Notes under the pieces: generated by a model
The model's input: the letters and a program-made list of their open reading frames with translations, nothing else
What the model was told of the DNA's origin: nothing
The model's database searches: none
In this document: piece by piece, positions 20,701-29,499 of the stretch
Numbering within the stretch: position 1 is the stretch's first letter
How the letters are laid out: every line of letters begins with the position of its first letter
Virus record (IMG/VR): IMGVR_UViG_3300021197_001653
Location: 40,435-104,434 of that record
Direction: 5' to 3' (one strand)
Source of the DNA: a virus
Length of the DNA stretch: 64,000 nucleotides
Position numbers and translations under genes: made by a program

Positions 20701-23093
20701 TGAATACTAGTATTAATACTAATTCAAAGTTAGTTCAGATGTTACATAATTTAATTGCTAAAACTAGAGATGTAATTATAACAAAAACTAGAAAGAAGGA
20801 TTTAGATTTAATTTCATTACATGATAAATTTATTAAAGATAAAGGTAATAAAAAACCTTCTGCTTTATATAGTGAATTAATTGAGTATGATAAGGTTAGC
20901 GATAATTATTATCTAAAAGGTGAATATTCAATTAAGTTTAAACAAGAACATGATAAACAATTTAATAAATATATTGAAGAACTTAAAGAAATTGCAACCA
21001 ATAAAGGTACTAATTCTGATGAATATAAATATTACTTTGATAATTCTAATTTTAACAAATGGTTAAAAGATAATGTTGTTAAACAAGGTGATGTAGAAAG
21101 ACCTTCTAATAAATGGAAAAATGATTTATCTAAGTTGTCTAATATAGAAAAACAAGTATTAAATGAATTTACAAGTATTATTAAAGATACACAAAAGAAA
21201 ACATTTAAAATAAATAGTTTAATTTCTAGACCTTTAAAAGGTGCTGTATATATGAAGTTACCATCTATTACTAAGAAGGATTTAGAAAGAGCTCTAGAAG
21301 GTAATATAAAGGGTTTTTATAAAGACAAAATAAAAGATTTAACAAAAGTTAGAGTTGATGATATTGGTTATGAAACTAAACTAGTTAAAATGAATAATAA
21401 ACCACTTAATAATGTTAAGATTAATTTTAGAGGTGATTTATCTAGTGACCAACAATCTTTAGACCTATTTACTATAATGGCTTTGGAATATAAAAATGGT
21501 ATTAATTATGAAGAAAAACATAAACTTGAAAATGATGCCCATATATTAAAAGAAATAGCTAAAAATAAGAAATATTATGTTACATCTGCCGCTAGTAGGG
21601 TTCCAATTTTAGGAGCTCATATAAAGAGAAATAAAAGACTTATACAAGATGGTTCTACGAGTAATACTTATAAAAGAATTAATAGCCTTATAGAGTCTAA
21701 TGTATATGATATTTTACATAAAAATTCTGGTAAAATAGGTAAATACGATGTAAATAAAATTATTGGATTTGTAAATGGATGGACGGGTGCTGTTGGTATG
21801 ACATTAAATGAAGTTACAGCTACAGCCAATGTATTAAATGGTAAAGCTCAATTATTTTTAGAAGCTATATCAGGTTCACATATTAAAGCTAAATCTATTG
21901 CTAAAGCTGAGAAATTATATTTTAGTAATTTAGGAGAAATCGTAAAGGATATAAAATCACCAGTTAAAAGATCATTTACTAATCAACTTACTGAAATGTT
22001 TGATACATTTGGTACAGTTAGTGTAGGTCAAAAACAAGCATTTATTAAAAACACAATGATAAAAGCTATTGGAAACTTTGGGTCTGGTCAATTTATGCAA
22101 GATTCAGGTGAACATTGGATGCAATCTGTATTAACAATGGGTGTTTTAGATAGTGTAAAAGTAATGAATTCAGATCATAACTTTATTGATAAAAATGGTA
22201 AAGTGGTTAAAACTGAAAAAGAAGCTGCTTCATTATTAGATATGATATCATTAGTAAATGGTGAATTAAAAGTTAGTAAAAAATTCTTATATACATCTCA
22301 TACACCTAATGTAGCATATAATGAAGGTGGTAAAGAATTAATAGATAAGTTTCTTAAAAAGAAAATATTTGATACAATGGGAGCGTATGATGTTAATATG
22401 CAACCTGAAGCTCAAAGACATGCTTTTGGTAAATTAACTTTAATGTATCGTAAATTCTTAGTTCCAATGGGTGTAGCTAGATATAGAGGGTTTAGTACAT
22501 TTAATAAATCATATGATGAGTTAAGACCAGAACAAAAATTTTTCTCAGAAGCATTACAAGAATATGAAGAAGGTTATTATACTTCAGCATTAAGATTTGT
22601 AAGTACAACTGCTTTACCTGCTCTAAAAGAACTTAATTATAAAATAATAAAAGAAAACTGGAGTGAACTTACTGATTATCAGAAGAAGAATATTCATAAA
22701 GCAGTTACAGAAGTAGTTATTACAGCTGTCTTATTACCTTTATTATCTATAATATTACAATCAATGGCAGATGATACTGAAGATGATGAATTTTTATATT
22801 TTTTATTATTAGAATTTAGAAGATTAGAATCTGAATTGTCATCATATAGAAATTTAAGTGAGCAATGGAGAATATTAGAGTCACCAATTCCTTCAGCAAG
22901 AATGGTTCAAAACTCAAGTAAACTTATACTTAGATTAATCAATCCTAGTCAATGGGGTGAAAGGTATAAATCAGGTACAAATAAAAATATGTTTAGAATA
23001 AAAAGGGAAGTTGAAAGATTAACACCAATTTTAAATTCAAGAAGTATTACTTATAAAGATAAATATAATTATATGTTAAAAATGGTGCAATAG
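17700..23093 (+). CDS. Giant packaged virion protein with zincin metalloprotease-like domain
   Basis: 1797 residues. HEVVH at 621-625 followed by Glu in DEFMADF (671-677) is a zinc-metalloprotease (zincin, gluzincin-like) signature: two His ligands, the catalytic Glu and a downstream Glu or Asp ligand. The N-terminal part has an NTAATVEGHTT segment near 358-368; the middle is a long Lys-rich helical region. A hydrophobic segment near 1676-1696 (VVITAVLLPLLSIIL) could insert in a membrane. It overlaps the RNA polymerase gene by 8 nt and is the last gene of the operon. Probable roles are processing of co-packaged proteins or cutting host proteins after ejection; the choice is open. Confidence 0.6.
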   Translation: MSKISCININNKEYKALVEDSNLSPIVVEFKIAKWQSETGLDRFPSKDELMSFDGVSYNLKAVDILSSDKAIQVFKKGNKNNWELSKILTELQIPKEQKQLILDKGLTNKDEIILALLADNSFAVEINIATTKSANSVDDYDTAYEQQYGQGDIVGSNTQHYSNLTVPGGINYTENEISTPAITPNIKGHAQFSTNQGIGWFRSDEQKEDSNLSIEKGRLIDNKIYTKTRRILELQSDLFQKGRDSKLLVGERSIDGGGTFNIKDHEYKRSINGEFSVRSPEDGSDTVEDGGIVVIKNISESEYFDALRTLNNTNEDNQFLQLLNKKGNWVNFFIQSIVQDSIKKGYKKVLFPTGNTAATVEGHTTIADDIKNTNKIIKILEDNKVEKNPDVESPRQAYRFKISEHNDYNYAATQSEAEGDRKAKIDYLKYRNKERKEQGVEKLAPIEAFYNNKVTRTLDKLYAVNKITDKYGNTWNEIDLSQDISQTILLKDLLNENIKDRVFENNVTTPTFNNDPNLRGDFVKTMRLLFNNKTSNVMATDVLENILNNFEDISDISKPVLEKVLKKLQVTNAKVLFVGQSKMATEGAVMQYNPHDKTIRVSKKFLTGLDPKFLSRVFIHEVVHSVTHHVITKPTTMEDKIFGDFIKKSYDYYKSKIDNADSYNGFKNIDEFMADFFTDKDFANKIKEVDKKNKNKSFLSKLISYLKTLFGINKNETPAYNKVMDSILSNAKVDVLNKNWNDVVFEKNITEIPAYYKLGSIDKKLNYFIDGIKDNLEENIRNYDNLIKKVKKPQSIKLYNDKLKELLFHINELDEGNKWQGISLFVNQMNNSINSLKAKLHTENFQNKDVVTTINLYNKYLESYDIIEDIRQFLSDTKAEIKTGKENIPVTLEDIIAINDVLEEASGQYNGLKGDVFSYLKKAFIEKYNKKEYATEVLYKYRKKLGKQYKDLKITESKKSWVAKQMNGPYKEEIAQKVKEHVTGIVEDHAFDITTATAVMNTSINTNSKLVQMLHNLIAKTRDVIITKTRKKDLDLISLHDKFIKDKGNKKPSALYSELIEYDKVSDNYYLKGEYSIKFKQEHDKQFNKYIEELKEIATNKGTNSDEYKYYFDNSNFNKWLKDNVVKQGDVERPSNKWKNDLSKLSNIEKQVLNEFTSIIKDTQKKTFKINSLISRPLKGAVYMKLPSITKKDLERALEGNIKGFYKDKIKDLTKVRVDDIGYETKLVKMNNKPLNNVKINFRGDLSSDQQSLDLFTIMALEYKNGINYEEKHKLENDAHILKEIAKNKKYYVTSAASRVPILGAHIKRNKRLIQDGSTSNTYKRINSLIESNVYDILHKNSGKIGKYDVNKIIGFVNGWTGAVGMTLNEVTATANVLNGKAQLFLEAISGSHIKAKSIAKAEKLYFSNLGEIVKDIKSPVKRSFTNQLTEMFDTFGTVSVGQKQAFIKNTMIKAIGNFGSGQFMQDSGEHWMQSVLTMGVLDSVKVMNSDHNFIDKNGKVVKTEKEAASLLDMISLVNGELKVSKKFLYTSHTPNVAYNEGGKELIDKFLKKKIFDTMGAYDVNMQPEAQRHAFGKLTLMYRKFLVPMGVARYRGFSTFNKSYDELRPEQKFFSEALQEYEEGYYTSALRFVSTTALPALKELNYKIIKENWSELTDYQKKNIHKAVTEVVITAVLLPLLSIILQSMADDTEDDEFLYFLLLEFRRLESELSSYRNLSEQWRILESPIPSARMVQNSSKLILRLINPSQWGERYKSGTNKNMFRIKREVERLTPILNSRSITYKDKYNYMLKMVQ

Positions 23094-23120
23094 GCATCGT
23101 TCATAGTTAAAGGGTCTAAA

Positions 23121-23158
23121 AAAAAGGATAGTGTCAATTAAGATGCTATCCTTTTTTA
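23121..23158. terminator. Bidirectional terminator between convergent arms
   Basis: AAAAAAGGATAG pairs with CTATCCTTTTTT across a 14-nt loop. The A-run and T-run flanks make it work on either strand. It sits 28 nt after the stop of the plus-strand operon and 50 nt beyond the end of the last minus-strand gene, exactly at the convergence point of the two arms. Confidence 0.8.
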
Positions 23159-23207
23159 TGTTTAATATAATTACAATTATTAAACTCTGCGTATTCTTTT
23201 TCTTTTT

Positions 23208-24113
23208 TTACAATTCTCCCTGTGTGCGATTTTTTTCTTTTCTAACATGTGTTTTATACAATGTATAAAAATTTCCTGTATAATATTGTTTAATATTTTT
23301 ATAATTCTCAATCATGAATTTACAGAATAATGGATGTTTATTATAGTTACTAACTAAATTCATAAACGCATTCATAAAGAACATTTTTACTTTATATTTA
23401 TCAAGTTTTATATGGTCTGGATGACCTATAATATATTTTGTTAATGTATCTATATATAATCTATCTGTAACAGCTCTTAACTTATCTACAAAATCTAGTT
23501 GTAAAAAATTATCATCAATTATATTATAAAAAGTTATCTCCCATACATAATTATATTCTGAGTTATCACCACTTTTAATAATATTCATTAATTGATAATG
23601 ACTTTTAATATATCCCCAATTTGGTACAGGGCTTTTATATTTTATGTCACCAAGTTCTAATTTCCATTTAACTAAATTTTTAGATACTATAGCTAAATCT
23701 TCTTCAATACCATCTTTTCTATCAATAAGTTCATTTGTACAATGTTTTCTTAATATATTGTAACCTTTTACATCATGACACCATTTAACCATGTTAATAT
23801 GGTTATAAACAATTGGTATTCTTTGTATTGCAAATTGTAATCTTGATGGTATATGTTTAAACGTTTTATTATTACTTGCAGTATATAATAATAAATCATG
23901 TAATGTGTCTTGTGCTGAAGCATTGTGAATTACTACCTCTTTAGTTCCTTTATAAAATCTAGATGATATATCACTTAATGGTTTCCCATAACCACGTAAG
24001 CCTAAATATGTTTTAATATAAGGTATATCACTGTGATTAGCTATTATTTCTAGCCTTTTTACAGGAAAATTAGGATCAATATTATTTATTACTGCGTCTC
24101 CTATTATTAACAT
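23208..24113 (-). CDS. Hypothetical protein, last gene of the minus-strand arm
   Basis: 301 residues, soluble, Ile, Lys and Tyr rich, with no motif I recognise. A cluster of aromatic and His residues occurs in the middle (VYNHINMVKWCHDV, VPNWGYIKSHYQ). It overlaps the preceding 90-aa gene by 7 nt and follows the SF2 helicase gene in the same transcription unit. A role in DNA replication or repair is possible only from the neighbourhood. Confidence 0.6.
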   Translation of the reverse strand: MLIIGDAVINNIDPNFPVKRLEIIANHSDIPYIKTYLGLRGYGKPLSDISSRFYKGTKEVVIHNASAQDTLHDLLLYTASNNKTFKHIPSRLQFAIQRIPIVYNHINMVKWCHDVKGYNILRKHCTNELIDRKDGIEEDLAIVSKNLVKWKLELGDIKYKSPVPNWGYIKSHYQLMNIIKSGDNSEYNYVWEITFYNIIDDNFLQLDFVDKLRAVTDRLYIDTLTKYIIGHPDHIKLDKYKVKMFFMNAFMNLVSNYNKHPLFCKFMIENYKNIKQYYTGNFYTLYKTHVRKEKNRTQGEL

Positions 24114-24379
24114 TTTTTTTCAATTTGTTTAAGTTTTTTATATATTTCTTTTTTAATTTGTTTTTTAGAATAAATACTTTTTAAGTATAACATTCTAATT
24201 TCTACATGAGCTATCTCTTGTTCAACTTTAGTTGATAAATCTTTAGTAGGTTTATTCATCTGTTGTGTTAAAATAAGGGCTAACTCTTGAAGTTCCTCAA
24301 TTGTTTTTGACATATTAAATTCTTTTGAATTTTTATCAAAAATACTCTCTGTTCTTTCTAACAAGTTTTTTCCAAACAT
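24107..24379 (-). CDS. Small coiled-coil hypothetical protein
   Basis: 90 residues as drawn (ATG at 24379, overlapping the helicase stop by 22 nt), or 68 residues from the internal ATG at 24313 (MSKTIEELQEL). The second start leaves the upstream gene free and begins directly with the predicted helix. The protein is almost entirely charged amphipathic helix (heptad-like EELQELALILTQQ, then a Lys-rich tail). No function is recognised; it may be a partner of the helicase. Confidence 0.55.
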   Translation of the reverse strand: MFGKNLLERTESIFDKNSKEFNMSKTIEELQELALILTQQMNKPTKDLSTKVEQEIAHVEIRMLYLKSIYSKKQIKKEIYKKLKQIEKKC

Positions 24380-25557
24380 TCGTCAATATTTTTATAATAT
24401 ATAATTTCTCCTATCATTTGATAATATGATATCATAGCATCAAACCATATTTTTTCTTGTGTATCTTCAGTTACTATAATATATACATGACCTACTTTAT
24501 TATTATCTCTAAGTCTACCAATTCTTTGTAATAAATCTTCACTATTACTATAATAAGACATTACTATACAATTATCTAAATTATTTAAATTAGCACCTTG
24601 TTTTAATTTCTTAAAACTACCTATCGTATCAATTAATCCACTATTAAACTTATTTTTAATATATTCATTTTGTGATTCAGTATTAATATGAGATACTACA
24701 TTTGGAGTAACATTTAATAATGATTGTATAGAATTACTAAATATAATAGATTTAGTATCTAATTTATACAATAATTTACTAACTATATCAATTTTAGATG
24801 GTAAATCATATAATAATCTAGCCCTTTCATTTCTAGATTTATTAAATTCCCTTAATCTATCTGGTTCTGTTGGAGCAAAAAAACTTTTATTATATCTATC
24901 TTGCCAATATTGATAAGACCTAGCTTCTGTAATTGAAAAATTTCTATTACCTTTTTTAACATCAATTGTTTTAGTAGTTGTATCTAATTTATGCCTTATA
25001 ACATGTATTTTTAAATCTCTAGTTGTTTCATCCTTTAAAGAATCTTTTAAAGTATAATTAAAACAAATTGGTGCTATTCTTTTTAATAAACCACCTTTTG
25101 TTACTACTTTATCACCTATTATATAACTAGTTGATTGTTTAACCTTGGCAGTTAAACCAATTATAGCTTTATATTTATTATTAAAGAAAAACTGAGAATA
25201 ACTAGGTGTTAAACCATCTGGTATTTCATCACATATAACTAAACCTAACTCTCTATTATGAATTTTATAAGCTTTTTGATAACAAGCAAATTGTAAATTA
25301 TAGTCTTTTAACACATCTCTTTTAAATATTAGATTATATTTAGCTATTTCTCTTAATAAATCTTCTTTTCTATCTTTTACTTCAGCTAAGAATAAATGAG
25401 TGATAGATTTATCAAATGGCATTGTATATAACGCATGTAATGCAATAAATGTTTTACCTAACCCTGTTACTATTTGACATGTGCCTTTTTTTCCAGCTTT
25501 TAACCAACACGCTAGAGCTTTTCTTTGAACTTTTTCTTTTTTGTGTATACTTTTCAT
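24358..25557 (-). CDS. SF2 DExH-type helicase
   Basis: 399 residues. Walker A is TGLGKT at 31-36, motif II is CDEI at 109-112, an SAT-like turn follows (LTAK near 134), and motif VI is QRIGRLRD in the C-terminal lobe (near 340-347). These define a compact two-lobe SF2 helicase or translocase of the kind many phages use for recombination-dependent replication or DNA unwinding. There is no extra nuclease domain. It lies downstream of the ribonucleotide reductase genes, beyond a terminator hairpin, so it may have its own promoter or be read through. Confidence 0.8.
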   Translation of the reverse strand: MKSIHKKEKVQRKALACWLKAGKKGTCQIVTGLGKTFIALHALYTMPFDKSITHLFLAEVKDRKEDLLREIAKYNLIFKRDVLKDYNLQFACYQKAYKIHNRELGLVICDEIPDGLTPSYSQFFFNNKYKAIIGLTAKVKQSTSYIIGDKVVTKGGLLKRIAPICFNYTLKDSLKDETTRDLKIHVIRHKLDTTTKTIDVKKGNRNFSITEARSYQYWQDRYNKSFFAPTEPDRLREFNKSRNERARLLYDLPSKIDIVSKLLYKLDTKSIIFSNSIQSLLNVTPNVVSHINTESQNEYIKNKFNSGLIDTIGSFKKLKQGANLNNLDNCIVMSYYSNSEDLLQRIGRLRDNNKVGHVYIIVTEDTQEKIWFDAMISYYQMIGEIIYYKNIDECLEKTC

Positions 25558-25645
25558 AATTAATGTATAATAATGGTATTGCTATACCTATTAATATGTA
25601 TATGCAAGGTATGATTAATATTAGTATTTCTTTTATAATATTCAT
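25454..25645 (-). CDS. Possible small membrane protein overlapping the helicase start
   Basis: 63 residues. The first 30 form one strong hydrophobic helix (ILILIIPCIYILIGIAIPLL), followed by a Lys, Ser and Arg-rich tail that lies inside the helicase gene in another frame (103-nt overlap). The hydrophobic part alone occupies the free space between the nrdA terminator and the helicase. Phage arms often hold such one-helix proteins, but the long overlap keeps this uncertain. Confidence 0.35.
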   Translation of the reverse strand: MNIIKEILILIIPCIYILIGIAIPLLYINYEKYTQKRKSSKKSSSVLVKSWKKRHMSNSNRVR

Positions 25646-25663
25646 AATAATTCTTTTTTTAAT

Positions 25664-25693
25664 AATAAGGGGTAAATAAAAATACCCCTTATT
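25664..25693 (-). terminator. Terminator-like hairpin after nrdA
   Basis: Perfect 11-bp stem AATAAGGGGTA / TACCCCTTATT with an 8-nt A-rich loop, 20 nt after the nrdA stop. The minus-strand downstream tract is AT-rich but not a clean U run. Two other hairpins in the window (60625 and 61684) use almost the same stem. Confidence 0.55.
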
Positions 25694-25712
25694 ATATCAT
25701 AAAATAAAATTT

Positions 25713-27350
25713 TTAAGCTTCACAGCTTACACACTCATTAATTTCTCTAGCAAAAGATTGTGCGGAACTTTGACTAAATTGATAATAGAGTGTTTTAATA
25801 CCTTCTTCCCAAGCATAAAGATATAATTTGTTTATTTCTTTAGCTGATACAGAAGGATGTATCATTAAATTTAAGGATTGAGACTGATCAATGTATTTTT
25901 GTCTCTGTGCTCCTTGAAGTATAAGCTCTTTCGGGCTAATCTCTATAAAAGATTTAAATACTTCTTTGGTAGGAAAATCCAAGTGTTGAACTGAACCATC
26001 ATTTTTAAGTATAGTTTCCCATACTTTTGGTGTATTTAAGTCATACTTTTCTAGTTCTTCAACTAACTTTGTATTTCTATATACTGTCTTAATTTTTGCT
26101 AAATCCTTAACAAAATAATTAGACTTAATTGGTTCAATACCCATAGATACTTGACCTAGTATAAATGAGCTTGATTTAGTTGGAGCTACTGCTATTAAAG
26201 TTGTGTTTGCAAAACCTTCACGGATTGACTTATAACCTAAATATTCAGTACACCATTTAGATGTATTATCAGTTTTTTCTTTCAATGTTGAAAACACATC
26301 ATGATTAAACTGTTTAGCTGCTAAATCTTCAAAACCTATAAGGTTTTCCTGTAAATAAGAATGATATCCTAAGACACCTATACCTATTGCTCTATGATTC
26401 TTAGCGAATCTCCAAGCTCTTTTCATCCCTGGCATATGTTCAGATTTTTTAATAAAATCTTCAATAACCGCGTTTAAAAATAAAGTATATGTTTCTATAG
26501 CATCGCATTTCTTAATATTCTCCCAATGCAATAAATTTAATGAACCTAGACAGCACACGAACGAATTGTAACTATCAGTAGGTAATTGTATTTCACTGCA
26601 AAGATTACTCGCAGTAATATCTAACCCTAATTCCTTATAAGGGGAATTATTATTAGAATTATCTTTAAACATGATATAAGGGAATCCAAATTCACTACGT
26701 CTTTGAATAACCTTAGCCCATATTTTTCTTTTATTTTTATCACCATTTTTCATGGATTGCATCCATTCATCTGTGACTGTTACACCATATTGTAAATTTT
26801 GAATAGGGTTACCTTCTGTACCTATATCTAAAAAGTCTAGTATGTCAGCATGTTCAACTGGTAAATATACAGCACAAGCTCCTCTACGGGCTTCTGCTTG
26901 TTTACACACGTCAATTATACTATCATATATTTTAGCATAGTGGATTGGGCCATCAGCTTTACCACCTATAGATATTGAAGACCCCCTTGGTCTAATATTA
27001 CCTAAATACATAGATGTACCACCACCATATTTAGACATCATTCCTATTTCTCTACCAGCGTTTAATATACTATCCATTGTATCATCTACATTAGAACCAT
27101 AACAACTAATTGGTAAAGCTTTTTCATATCCAAAATTACACCAAACTGGTGTTGATAATGAGTAATATCCTTTGGACATATAATATTCAAATTTTTCAGC
27201 AAAACCCTTTATATTTAAAATCCTTTCAGCATATACTGCTATATCTTTAATTCTTTGTTCTGGAGAGATACCACCTTTTAGGTAACCTCTAGATAAGAAT
27301 TTTCTACTTTCATCATTTAACCAATAATATTTTTTATATTCTTTCTTCAT
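25713..27350 (-). CDS. nrdA: Ribonucleoside-diphosphate reductase large subunit (short class I NrdA)
   Basis: 545 residues from the ATG at 27350; an upstream in-frame TTG at 27371 would add 7. It reduces ribonucleotides to deoxyribonucleotides together with NrdB. Visible features are the active-site Cys83 (ISCYGSN), NLCSEI at 249-254 (the Asn-Cys-Glu catalytic trio), Cys266/267 as the partner region, a Tyr pair near the C-terminus (TLYYQ) and the C-terminal CVSC (540-543) that exchanges electrons with thioredoxin or glutaredoxin. At about 545 residues it is roughly 200 shorter than bacterial NrdA and has no N-terminal ATP-cone, so it should lack dATP feedback inhibition. It sits next to nrdB. 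Confidence 0.92.
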   Translation of the reverse strand: MKKEYKKYYWLNDESRKFLSRGYLKGGISPEQRIKDIAVYAERILNIKGFAEKFEYYMSKGYYSLSTPVWCNFGYEKALPISCYGSNVDDTMDSILNAGREIGMMSKYGGGTSMYLGNIRPRGSSISIGGKADGPIHYAKIYDSIIDVCKQAEARRGACAVYLPVEHADILDFLDIGTEGNPIQNLQYGVTVTDEWMQSMKNGDKNKRKIWAKVIQRRSEFGFPYIMFKDNSNNNSPYKELGLDITASNLCSEIQLPTDSYNSFVCCLGSLNLLHWENIKKCDAIETYTLFLNAVIEDFIKKSEHMPGMKRAWRFAKNHRAIGIGVLGYHSYLQENLIGFEDLAAKQFNHDVFSTLKEKTDNTSKWCTEYLGYKSIREGFANTTLIAVAPTKSSSFILGQVSMGIEPIKSNYFVKDLAKIKTVYRNTKLVEELEKYDLNTPKVWETILKNDGSVQHLDFPTKEVFKSFIEISPKELILQGAQRQKYIDQSQSLNLMIHPSVSAKEINKLYLYAWEEGIKTLYYQFSQSSAQSFAREINECVSCEA

Positions 27351-27444
27351 TAATCTCTCTACATTTATCAATTATATCTTCTTTTAATTCATCTGTCAAT
27401 GTTTGTAAAGGAAGATTAATAATCCATTCTTCAAAATTTTCCAT
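27334..27444 (-). CDS. Small acidic ORF between nrdB and nrdA
   Basis: 36 codons starting at ATG 27444 (MENFEEWIINLPL...) and ending inside the start of nrdA, overlapping it by 17 nt if nrdA starts at 27350. The start lies one base after the nrdB stop region. It fills the otherwise empty gap in the nrd operon and codes for an acidic amphipathic helix. Translational coupling is plausible; whether it is a protein is unproven. Confidence 0.4.
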   Translation of the reverse strand: MENFEEWIINLPLQTLTDELKEDIIDKCREINEERI

Positions 27445-27445
27445 A

Positions 27446-28420
27446 TTAAAATAAGTCATCTTCTGTTATACTTTTAGATTTCTTATTATAATCAATAGAT
27501 TTTTTATAAAAGAAATCCCCTTCTTTTGTTGATTTAATTTCTACATCAAACCATAGTGTAGGTTCAAGTAGTTCTACATTTATTTCAAAAATTGGTTTCA
27601 TTCCAATCTTAGCCAAAGAATTATTAAATCTATTTTTAATAAATTCTTTAATAACATCTTTTGATAAGAATTCTAATTCACCTTTTTCAAATATCCAGTC
27701 TAAGATACCACATTCTGCAATATATGCTTTATTACATGCTGAATAAACTAACTTATCAAAATCATCATCAAACCATTCAGGGTTTTCTTTTTTAATAATA
27801 TTAATTATTTCTGCACCAAAATTACCATGGATATCTTCTTCTTTTGAAGTAGCTTCAACAACGTTACTAATACCTTTAAATAAATTTTTTTCTTTATTAA
27901 AAGACATCATTATTAGAAATTGACTAAATAAAGAAACATGTTCTATAAATAAACTAAATAATAATACACTTTTAGTGTACATTTTATCTGATTTACTTCT
28001 AGTACCGTCTAAATATTTGGCTAAATACTTAATCCTACCTTGAATAGCAGGTTCATTTATTACATCTTTAAATTTATCTTCTAAACCTAATATACGTAAT
28101 AGACGAGCATAAGCATCTTTATGTCTTACTTCTGATTCAGCAAATGTCATTCCAACATCGCCAATCTCAGTAATAGGCATTCTTTTATACATATCTGCCC
28201 AAAATGTTTTAACGTTAACTTCTATCTGTGCGATAGCTAGCATAGATTTTTCTATAGCTGATCTTTCAACGTCATTAATATTAACTTTAAAGTCATTTAT
28301 ATCAGATGTGAAATTAAATTCATCATCTATCCAATATGAATGTCTGATTGCATCTTTATATTTTAGCAAATCAGGATATTCATATGGTAATATATTAACT
28401 CTCTTTTTAAATATACTCAT
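27446..28420 (-). CDS. nrdB: Ribonucleotide reductase small subunit NrdB
   Basis: 324 residues, ferritin-like radical-generating subunit. The iron and radical signature is clear: E97-x-x-H100-x-x-x-Y104 (ESEVRHKDAY) matches E115/H118/Y122 of the E. coli protein, Glu67 (AQIEVNV) is the likely first carboxylate, and EEDIHG near 192-197 belongs to the second metal set. The tyrosine is retained, so a class Ia/Ib-type tyrosyl radical is expected. It is upstream of nrdA in the same transcription unit. A fairly standard phage nrdAB pair with gene order B then A. Confidence 0.93.
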   Translation of the reverse strand: MSIFKKRVNILPYEYPDLLKYKDAIRHSYWIDDEFNFTSDINDFKVNINDVERSAIEKSMLAIAQIEVNVKTFWADMYKRMPITEIGDVGMTFAESEVRHKDAYARLLRILGLEDKFKDVINEPAIQGRIKYLAKYLDGTRSKSDKMYTKSVLLFSLFIEHVSLFSQFLIMMSFNKEKNLFKGISNVVEATSKEEDIHGNFGAEIINIIKKENPEWFDDDFDKLVYSACNKAYIAECGILDWIFEKGELEFLSKDVIKEFIKNRFNNSLAKIGMKPIFEINVELLEPTLWFDVEIKSTKEGDFFYKKSIDYNKKSKSITEDDLF

Positions 28421-28469
28421 TCTTATTTTTGTTTTTACAAAAACAATTTCTTACCTCTTTTCAGAAATT

Positions 28470-28940
28470 TTATTTTCCTGTACTTCCAAAACCACCATCA
28501 TCTCTAATACTGGGTCTTAAAGTTTCAACTTCTTCCCAATAAGCATTTTGTGTTTTCTCAAAAAATATTTGGGCAACTCTATCCCCCTCTTTATAAGGGA
28601 AAGGGGATAATATTAATTCACTATTTACTTCCTCCTCTATATAAGAGACTACATCTCTAGGGATAGCTTCAAATTTAATCATCCATTCCCCTCTGTAATC
28701 AGAGTCTATTTGCCCTGGGCTATTTTGCATAACCCATCCTTTTTGTGTAAAACTGCTTCTTGGTACTATAACACCTTTATAACCAATAGGAATCTCTGTA
28801 GAGAACCCTAATTTTATAGTAGCTAAATTATCTTTAACAATAACTTCTCTAGCAACAACGTCATAACAAGCTGCTTGTTTTGTACTTTTTTTTGGTAATA
28901 CAGAATTAAGATCTAATTTCTTTATCTTTATCTTTATCAT
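28470..28940 (-). CDS. dut: dUTP diphosphatase (trimeric dUTPase)
   Basis: 156 residues from the internal ATG at 28940 (MIKIKIKKLD); a longer start at 28979 would run 74 nt into the upstream gene. All five motifs of the homotrimeric family are present: ACYDVVA (24-30), PRSSF (60-64), NSPGQIDSDYRGEW (73-86), GDRVAQIFF and the C-terminal arm RDDGGFGSTGK. It hydrolyses dUTP to dUMP, keeping uracil out of phage DNA and feeding dTMP synthesis. It lies 49 nt upstream of nrdB, forming a nucleotide-supply group. Confidence 0.95.
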   Translation of the reverse strand: MIKIKIKKLDLNSVLPKKSTKQAACYDVVAREVIVKDNLATIKLGFSTEIPIGYKGVIVPRSSFTQKGWVMQNSPGQIDSDYRGEWMIKFEAIPRDVVSYIEEEVNSELILSPFPYKEGDRVAQIFFEKTQNAYWEEVETLRPSIRDDGGFGSTGK

Positions 28941-29496
28941 CTTTTGTGTATATATATTTTGATATATTAAAAGTTTCATTTTCTTCTTTCATAATGTCTG
29001 TTAATTCAGCATCATTAGATATAGAAACTTTTAAATCTTTTTCTATTTTTCTTTTTAATTTTTCATCTTTAAATAAAATTTGTTTAACTTCCAATAGAAA
29101 ATTTATTGCATTTGGATTATACTTATATATATTAGAATAAAAATCTAATATTAATTCTTTACCATCTTTTTTATATTTTGAATATTTACCAAGTTTAAAT
29201 TGGTTATATTCATGCATATATTCTTCTGGGAATTTAAAAATATAAAGGACTTGGTCATTCATATCTATTAAATCAACAAAATATTCATTATTGGTAATTT
29301 CATGTTCATATTTAGTGTATTCAGGAGTCTTAAATGAAAAATCATGTTGTATCATTATACAATCTTTGTATTTTCCTAAATCGTCAAATATGTAAGTATT
29401 AACTAAATTCTTGTAAAATTTCTTTTGGAAACCAACTAATTCTGATAATAACGGTAATAAATATGTTTTAGATTTATTATATCTAACTTTTCCCAT
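28906..29496 (-). CDS. Hypothetical protein
   Basis: 196 residues, no recognised motif. The N-terminus is basic and aromatic (MGKVRYNKSKTYLLPLLSEL), the middle has a beta-like hydrophobic core, and the C-terminus ends in a very charged tail (KDDKDKDKEIRS) that overlaps the dUTPase start by 35 nt. It begins 3 nt after the nuclease gene, so the two are probably co-translated. The general look is of a conserved phage protein of unknown role. Confidence 0.6.
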   Translation of the reverse strand: MGKVRYNKSKTYLLPLLSELVGFQKKFYKNLVNTYIFDDLGKYKDCIMIQHDFSFKTPEYTKYEHEITNNEYFVDLIDMNDQVLYIFKFPEEYMHEYNQFKLGKYSKYKKDGKELILDFYSNIYKYNPNAINFLLEVKQILFKDEKLKRKIEKDLKVSISNDAELTDIMKEENETFNISKYIYTKDDKDKDKEIRS

Positions 29497-29499
29497 TTA

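Noticed and set aside
28941-28979. Longer dUTPase start at 28979
   Set aside because: The 13 extra residues do not belong to the family and would overlap the upstream gene by 74 nt; the ATG at 28940 starts directly at the first strand.
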